NCBI GenBank assembly: GCA_005406025.1
Contig: BGZK01001265.1
Span: 62,001 to 126,000 of the forward strand
Reading direction: 5' to 3'
DNA length: 64,000 bases
Source: Eumeta japonica
Taxonomy: Eukaryota; Arthropoda; Insecta; Lepidoptera; Psychidae
Shown here: positions 58,245 to 64,000 of the stretch, one piece after another
How the letters are laid out: the number at the start of each line of letters is the position of its first letter
Position numbering within the stretch: position 1 is the first letter of the stretch
The notes under the pieces: generated by a model
What the model was told of the DNA's origin: nothing
What the model saw: only the letters and a program-made list of their open reading frames with translations
Database searches by the model: none
Made by a program: the position numbers and the translations under genes

Positions 58245-59395
58245 AAAACATATTTACTAAAAAAAAACAAACAAACTAGAGATGCGGTTACTGACTGATA
58301 AGTCAAGGCGAGAGCGGGTCCAGTTTTTCTTTTTTAAATTTCAATGTTCATTACATGAATAAATACCACATAATGTCTTTATTATGATACGTTTCTTTTC
58401 ATTTTTTTTAATTATGTTCAGATATCGACATCGCTCGATACAGCACATCCCTACAGAACAGAGTCCCGGTAAACAAAGGCACGCCCTTCAGCAGCACGGC
58501 ACCTGACACCATTATGCTATTATAATATTTTCCTACTTTGCCTGTTGATGTCTTCTTGACGACGCAGTGAATACACAATTCATAAGGATGGTCCTTCGGG
58601 CGCGCCCTTTTCATTGCAAACAGAATTTATTGAGCATTGTATTGGTTTTCGATACCGAGCCTAATGTATGGTTTACATTCATAGAATGTGTGGTTTACAT
58701 TCAATGGGGCCATGCCGACTGTTTTGATAGGTAGGTTTTGTAAGTCGGTTAAGTCTTAGTCGTATTTGTGACCGAAAATTTCATATCACAATTTTATTAC
58801 AAAAAATAATCGAGACGAGAACATTACTTGAAATTTTATTATTAATCTTTACTTTTTGATTGATGACAAAGGGTGGTCGATTGAAAGACATCTTAATAAA
58901 GATTATTGTCCGAGATCTTGTTCTAATTTAAGTTATTTTCACATTAGTATAGAAAACTTAATTCACTTACTTTGAGTCTTGCAAATTATCTCAATTACTT
59001 ACGAATTTAATATTATACTAGTAATAATTAATCGATACTAACTTTCGCATTGTTGAAACTCTAAGTTTAAAGCCACTTCTGTATTCAATGAAGTATCGCT
59101 TGCAAACGAAACATAATTTCAGTAAATTATATTTTATGCTGAGATTACGAATAATTTAAAGTATTTGAAATCCGTAGTGTTAGCAAAGATCTACAACATG
59201 AGACGGGATCCTGCATAAACCTCATATTTGTGGATTTGATACGATTTTCGGCAAACACATTCGCAAAACTTTCAAAATTAAAATATTCGCACCTGGTTGC
59301 GTATTCTAAAATCGCATAGTTTACATTAATTGCTAGACTAGATTTCTAGATTTTTTTCGGATCTATGGAAATATTTGGACAATTCTGCTTTTTTA
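58245..59395. other. AT-rich, no gene seen
   Basis: A minus frame at 58408-58614 (68 codons) lies in a GC-richer part but shows no recognisable domain. A 15-bp direct repeat 'agaatgtgtggtttacattca' lies at 58672-58702. Confidence 0.45.
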
Positions 59396-59399
59396 CGGC

Positions 59400-60120
59400 G
59401 CCTCACTCGATTGTGACATGAATAAGTAAATATAGGGCGCGGTGTATCTCACTATGCTCGCTTTCCTATCGTTCGGCACGCGTTTATTTTTCTGCCGAAG
59501 GGTTGCCGAAATGCTTTGTTTTAAATTCGCGATTTTATCTTCGCTATCACGCCTGGCGAATTTCCGTGCGAGACTTTTTTAAGCATTCGATTCCTAGGCG
59601 TTGTTAGTGACATGTAATATTTTCTGATGAATGTAAAAACGAAGACTGGCCGAAGGTAAAAAGATAAACTATTTTCACCTGAAAAGGATGAGATGAAAAA
59701 ATACCCAGTACCATTGCCAGTACGTGTAGAATATAATATTGATTATTATGCATTTTTGTACTAACGTTGCTCCGACAAGTACAGAATTTCAGTTCTGGCA
59801 AACTCCTAGCGACACCCAAGCGTATTATTAGCGTGAAGGTCTATACGATTCCCTCTCTCGCCGCCACTCCCCCCCTGCCCCACCTCGCACGAGTGACAAA
59901 TACGCCCGCCGACGCCATGAATGACAATTCGCGAGATGTTTTTATAAAGAGACGCCGATTTTATTTTATGCGAAAGAAATTGTACCCATAAAACCGGTGT
60001 AGGAATGATGAGTGTCATTTTTCACTGTCGCCGAAATGCGTTTTTATTACGCCACGGCCCCGTCACAGAACGCGGGAGGTGGTCGGTGCGTCGCCGCGAA
60101 TTGTTCGAGGCCGTCCTCAA
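59400..60120. other. Long GC-richer region, candidate regulatory element
   Basis: Several CpG-rich parts (59435-59570, 59845-59935, 60045-60115), for example 'gccgccactccccccctgcccc' and 'cgcgggaggtggtcggtgcg'. Frames at 59604-60018 on both strands are incidental. A CpG-rich promoter or enhancer cluster is inferred. Confidence 0.35.
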
Positions 60121-60124
60121 TTTA

Positions 60125-61130
60125 GACTTTTCGGGTATAATAATTCGGAATAAGATATTTTGCAGATTTTCATTTACAAATTGAAAATCATCTAAAAAGA
60201 TCGATTTTGAACATAATGAAATAATATCCGTGTTCAGTATAATTTACAACGAAATTAAAATGTAATTTAAAAACATAAATGTTATTCATTGCCAACGATC
60301 ATTTAGCATCTTCTACATTCGCAAGGTTTCTTAACAAATCTTCGGTGCTCTGCGTGTCTATGCACCACGCTCGTTCCTCTCAATGAGTACTGTTTTTATT
60401 AATTCTGTATTAGACATAGTTGTAGAAGTCGCTCGCCGGATTTGCACCTTTTCGTGGTGACACTATTTGCGATTTTATTTATTAAAATTGGGCATCAGCT
60501 GGCAGTTTTTAGGTTTCAAGGAGACTAGGATTAAAAAGTTTTCCTTATAAAACTCTAAACTTTTTTCCTATTTGTAGCTGTACCATTTCTTGACATGTAC
60601 ATGAAGTATGTTCATATTTTGTTAGTAAAGCATTAACGACATAACAAATTCAGCGTATTGTACAAAATTATTTTCAAATTCATATCATATCAATATTATA
60701 TAAAACCGGTTGTTGCACTAATCTGACTTTAACTCAAGTCTAATATCAGGATGTCATAACTTTTTCCACATTTCACATAAGAAAACTGTGTTCATGAATG
60801 GCATTCCAACCGATTTTTTCAAAATCACTTTCACATCGGTTGAATAACAATAAATACTAAAGAGAGACCGTGTCTGACTGTCGTTCTAATCAAAAATTGG
60901 ATGATTTCGTGTCGGTTGGGAGCTCCTTATTCCAGATTCTATAAATTTTATTATTTCTACTAATTGGCTCGAGTTTTTTGTTAATTCTTCAGCACATCGG
61001 ACCGTCGGTACGTCATAGTGTAATTTTACCCATACAATAGAAACTAATGAAGTTTTATTGATGTTCCCTTCGAATAACGGTTTCTATGGAAACTAGAGAT
61101 TCAAATTAGGTCTAGAATGAGTTACCAGGA
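60125..61130. other. AT-rich, no gene seen
   Basis: Nothing recognised. Confidence 0.55.
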
Positions 61131-61134
61131 ATAG

Positions 61135-61230
61135 CTTCGACAGCTGCAGCGCGCGGCGCTATCCCAGGAATGCGCTGTCGTGACGCGCGTCTCGGGAGCG
61201 TACACTCGTCAGCCATTTCTAAGTAAATAT
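61135..61230. other. Small CpG-rich patch
   Basis: 'cagctgcagcgcgcggcgc' and 'gtcgtgacgcgcgtctcggg' within 95 bp. No coding evidence. Confidence 0.3.
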
Positions 61231-61385
61231 TTGTAGGAAATTAACTTAGAAAATGTCAATAAATGAATGGTGTTGTTTAATTAACAGTTTTTCCAATAAT
61301 CTATACATTAATGTGACAATAATTTAAATTCTTTTTGGTTTTTACTTGTGAGTGAAGACAATAATAATATTAAATTTAATTAAAT

Positions 61386-62820
61386 ACTAGGTCGGTAAAA
61401 ATTTTTTTTCGTTTTTTATAAGTAAAAAGTTGCAGTAAAATCTCTTTGTTTGTGCTGTTTGTGCCTGGCTAGTTTTATACCACTATATGGATCAAATTTC
61501 AAAATAATAAAAAGCGAGAATGGTGTCCCGCCATTTTCTATTGTTTTTCTGTCCAGCAAAATTAGTGGAATCTTACGTGAAAATTTGATATATTTTGAAA
61601 TTTTATTATAAAAAATGGGAAAAATGCGACACAAAACACGAAGAAAAATTGCGATGCTTATGGACCTAATCCAGTGTCGGTAAGAGTAACACAAAACTGA
61701 TTCCTTCATGTCATTTTGATGTCAAAGATGAAAATCGCTCTGGTCGATCTGATATGGATAAAGTCGATGCCATTTTGGATAAAGTAGAACAGAATTGACC
61801 TATTTATTCTTACTACGTAGCTGAGGAGCTGGGGATTGCCCACAAAAAAGTTTTGACTCGTTTGAAAAAAAGCTAGATATACAAAAACGCTCGATATTTG
61901 GGTTCAGAAAGGGTATGGTTTTTTACCATGATGACTCCAAACCACGCACATCTTTAGCCACTTAAAAAATATATTTTTTTTTTTGAGTGGCTGAAGCGTT
62001 AACGCATCCACCATGTAGCTCTGACCTTGCAAACTCAAATTTTCACCTGTTTTGATCTCTTCAGAATTTTTCAGAAAGATTAATCACTGGTTATGAAAAA
62101 TGGATTACCTAAGACAAGAATGTGTGAAAAAGATCATGGTCAAAAGGCCAGAAAGCGCCACAGACTATAGCAAAACCCAGATTAACTCGCAATAAGTCGA
62201 TGCTATGTGATTTAAAGGGCATTATTCATAAAGCTTTTACTGCCCGGCAAAGACATTAATTCTGATATTTACTGTCAATAATTGAAGAGACTCAGGCAAG
62301 AAGTAGAGAAAAACGCTTGGAATCGATCAACAGGAAGGGACCACACCCTTACTGTTGATCGATTGCAGCCGTTTTTTACACCATAACGCCAGATCACACA
62401 AATCTTTAGCCATTCAGTAAATATTGAGAGACTTAAGTTGGGAAGTGGATGCACCCAACATATAGCTCTGACCTTCCACCCTCAGATTTTTACCTGTTCC
62501 GATCTCTTCAGTTTTTTTTAGGTAGTGTCAGGTTAACATCAAGAGAGGACTGTCTAAACAACTACTCGCAGTTTTTTGATCAGAAGCTAAAAAAATTCTA
62601 CAACAATGGGATTATGTCACGATCTACAAAATGGCACTAAGCTGTTGAACAAAGTGGCATATATACATAAATACAAACACGCGCGCGCGCGCGCAAACAC
62701 ACACGCACACACACACACATATGTGCACACGTATATATGATAAGTAAATAAAAAAAAAATGATGAAAAATGATCTTGAATTCGTATAGAAAATGCGAAAA
62801 AACCTTTTCTCAAGACTATG
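61386..62820 (+). mobile_element. Mariner transposon relic D, internally rearranged
   Basis: Same lineage as relic C, with left end ACTAGGTCGG at 61386 and the same leader. The visible order is DKVDAILDKVEQN followed by a stop, then AEELGIAHKKVLTRLKK (61750-61870). A degraded copy of the catalytic segment follows, VFYHDDSKP...SLAT and then HHVALTL...IFTCFDLFRIF (61915-62080). LITGYEKWIT (62080-62110), WSKGQKAPQTIAKPRLTRNK and later RKGPHP follow. A second copy of the same segment, with HPTYSSDLPPSDFYLFRSLQ at 62450-62508, comes before LTSREDCLNNYSQFFDQ and GIMSRSTKWH. Stops and frameshifts throughout. A possible degenerate right terminal repeat ends near 62820. Confidence 0.85.
62677..62740 (+). 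repeat. CG/CA alternating microsatellite
   Basis: (CG)n of about nine units followed by CA-rich repeats and a TA/TG tail, inside the 3' part of mariner relic D. Alternating purine-pyrimidine DNA of this kind can adopt the Z form. Confidence 0.9.
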
Positions 62821-62824
62821 TTAT

Positions 62825-63325
62825 TAAAATAAGTGACCCTTAATTTTTGAAGTTTCTTTTCTTCGCCGTCTTTCTATTTAATTATTGTTTTTCATAAAAG
62901 AAACTTTTTGCAGGGTAAATAAATATTTTAAGTTGATCATTGAATTTTGATTTGACCGCCTTATTATTACGTAATCGCAATTTTTTAAGTCGCAAATATG
63001 TTTTTATATGTATTTTATCTATCCAGTAACACTCATTATATTCATATTCCACACAAATCATGTTCTTAATAAATATTCTCTATAGTCATGGCAAATTGTC
63101 ATATATTACTATTAAGTACGTTAGTATATAGACAATAGTCAGATATGACATTGTTTTTATTGTAGTAAAATATCTATTTTATTTTTTCTGACTGTACAAC
63201 GAGCGGGCAAGTCCCTAAGCTGACTGACTATATTTGATTAACTTGACTAGACAGCCTGCATTGATTCAGAGTTAAAGGCTTTAATTCGACAATTTGATAT
63301 AAATTTTGCTTGTTTAACTAATTTA
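62825..63325. other. AT-rich, no gene seen
   Basis: Nothing recognised. Confidence 0.55.
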
Positions 63326-63343
63326 CCTAGGGTAAGTGTGGGT

Positions 63344-63618
63344 ATTACCGCGGCTAGATGTGAACGTCTAACTTTAAAAGCATATTTCAAAGATTCACTA
63401 TAAAATATCGTCTTAATTTTTTTTTCTTGTCGATAATCAACTTATTTTAAACTTTGAAAAAAATTAAGAGTATGATTTTATGTTGAATTCATTAAATAAT
63501 TAACATTTGAAAAGAAATTATAAGTGCTAGTATTACCGTGGACCTTAAAATGACTTGTGACAATTACCGCGCTACAATTACCGTGGACGTTACAATTACC
63601 GTGTGACAATTACCGCGG
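63344..63618 (+). repeat. Six ATTACCGYG(G) motifs
   Basis: Copies start at 63344, 63532, 63563, 63577, 63595 and 63609, all in the same direction. The last four are spaced 14, 18 and 14 bp apart, and CAATTACCG is shared by the cluster. CpG-containing words are rare in this AT-rich stretch, so the array is not composition noise. The layout recalls subterminal transposase-binding repeats of a DNA transposon, with 'ctagggtaagtgtgggtattaccg' at 63328-63350 as a possible terminus after a TA. Confidence 0.75.
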
Positions 63619-63783
63619 AATCTGATGGAAAAAAAATTAATAGAATAAATTATAAAGACAAACGTTTAGTAAAAACAACAGTTTTTTTTATAAAAAATTA
63701 ACTTTAATAAGGCACAGCATGTTTCAATTTTGGTATAGCTGACTAATACAATTAAAACTATTAGATACATAAAAATATTTAAT

Positions 63784-63999
63784 TCAGTCAATATCATTAT
63801 TTTTCATTTCTGCTTCTTTTTTTTGAAGTTCAGCGATTTGTCTTTTCAATTCAGCTGCTTCTTTTTTTTTCAATAATGATTCTTCTTTTATTTTGTTTTT
63901 AATTTCAATTTCTTTTATTTTTTGATCTTGTTTTATGATTTTTTGTTTCTCTTTCTCGAGTTTTATTTGCTCCTTTCTAAGTATTTCTTCTTCTTTTCG
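63784..63999 (-). CDS. C-terminus of a K/E-rich coiled-coil protein, partial
   Basis: An uninterrupted minus-strand frame enters from beyond the right edge and ends at TGA (63786-63784) after 71 visible residues. About 60 percent are lysine or glutamate with regularly placed I/L, for example KEEEILRKEQIKLEKEKQKI and LLKKKEAAELKRQIAELQKK, ending MKNNDID. This is a long charged coiled coil or single alpha helix. No start is in view. Downstream, within 450 bp on its own strand, lie the ATTACCGYG motifs, which suggests the protein belongs to a DNA transposon such as a pogo/Tigger-like or Myb/SANT-type element with a charged C-terminus. That is inference: charged tails occur in many host proteins too. 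Confidence 0.65.
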   Translation of the reverse strand, partial: RKEEEILRKEQIKLEKEKQKIIKQDQKIKEIEIKNKIKEESLLKKKEAAELKRQIAELQKKEAEMKNNDID

Positions 64000-64000
64000 A

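Noticed and set aside
58408..58614. 68-codon minus frame in GC-richer sequence
   Set aside because: No domain, no splice signals, and repeated words nearby suggest non-coding DNA.
1..64000. CRISPR array, bacterial operons or phage genes
   Set aside because: No regularly spaced identical repeats and no prokaryotic gene organisation; the sequence is eukaryotic.

Overview
The window looks like 64 kb of AT-rich, gene-poor nuclear DNA from a moth or butterfly (Lepidoptera). The lepidopteran call rests on recalled family resemblance: dispersed repeats with the phrases familiar from lepidopteran genomes ('agggttccg...', 'ggccggcaac...acttctctggagttgc', 'cgcggctccgcctgcg', a non-LTR retrotransposon ORF2 tail) and several mariner relics. 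No species could be assigned. Nothing resembles bacterial operons; the open reading frames are mostly short chance frames.

Confident genes are few. Three identical intron-containing tRNA-Tyr(GUA) genes lie at 32369-32457 (-), 35749-35837 (+) and 43751-43839 (-). A lysine/glutamate-rich coiled-coil C-terminus runs off the right edge on the minus strand (63784-63999). Next to it is a cluster of six ATTACCGYG(G) motifs (63344-63618), which suggests the end of an unrecognised DNA transposon. Two minus-strand stretches (33196-33348 and 4038-4232) read as hydrophobic two-helix peptides with coding-like codons and may be real exons, but no family was recognised.

Mobile DNA is spread throughout. There are four decayed mariner transposons (26068-26960, 37714-38640, 47688-48840, 61386-about 62820), the last with an internally duplicated catalytic segment. 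Two miniature elements end in near-palindromic inverted repeats (25366-26067, 48877-49274). Two related ~680-bp repeats lie in opposite orientation (15451-16139 and 37018-37690). There are SINE-like copies, a non-LTR ORF2 relic and microsatellites. Several strong hairpins stand alone, including a 48-bp perfect palindrome (56673-56720).

Scattered through the AT-rich background are about 18 islands of 100-700 bp with raised GC and CpG and TAAT-type motifs. They carry no credible reading frames. By inference they are candidate conserved regulatory elements, as found around developmental genes or inside very long introns; two of them (56030-56290 and 49545-49650) have promoter-like or splice-donor-like features. 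The remaining sequence is AT-rich DNA in which I see no gene.
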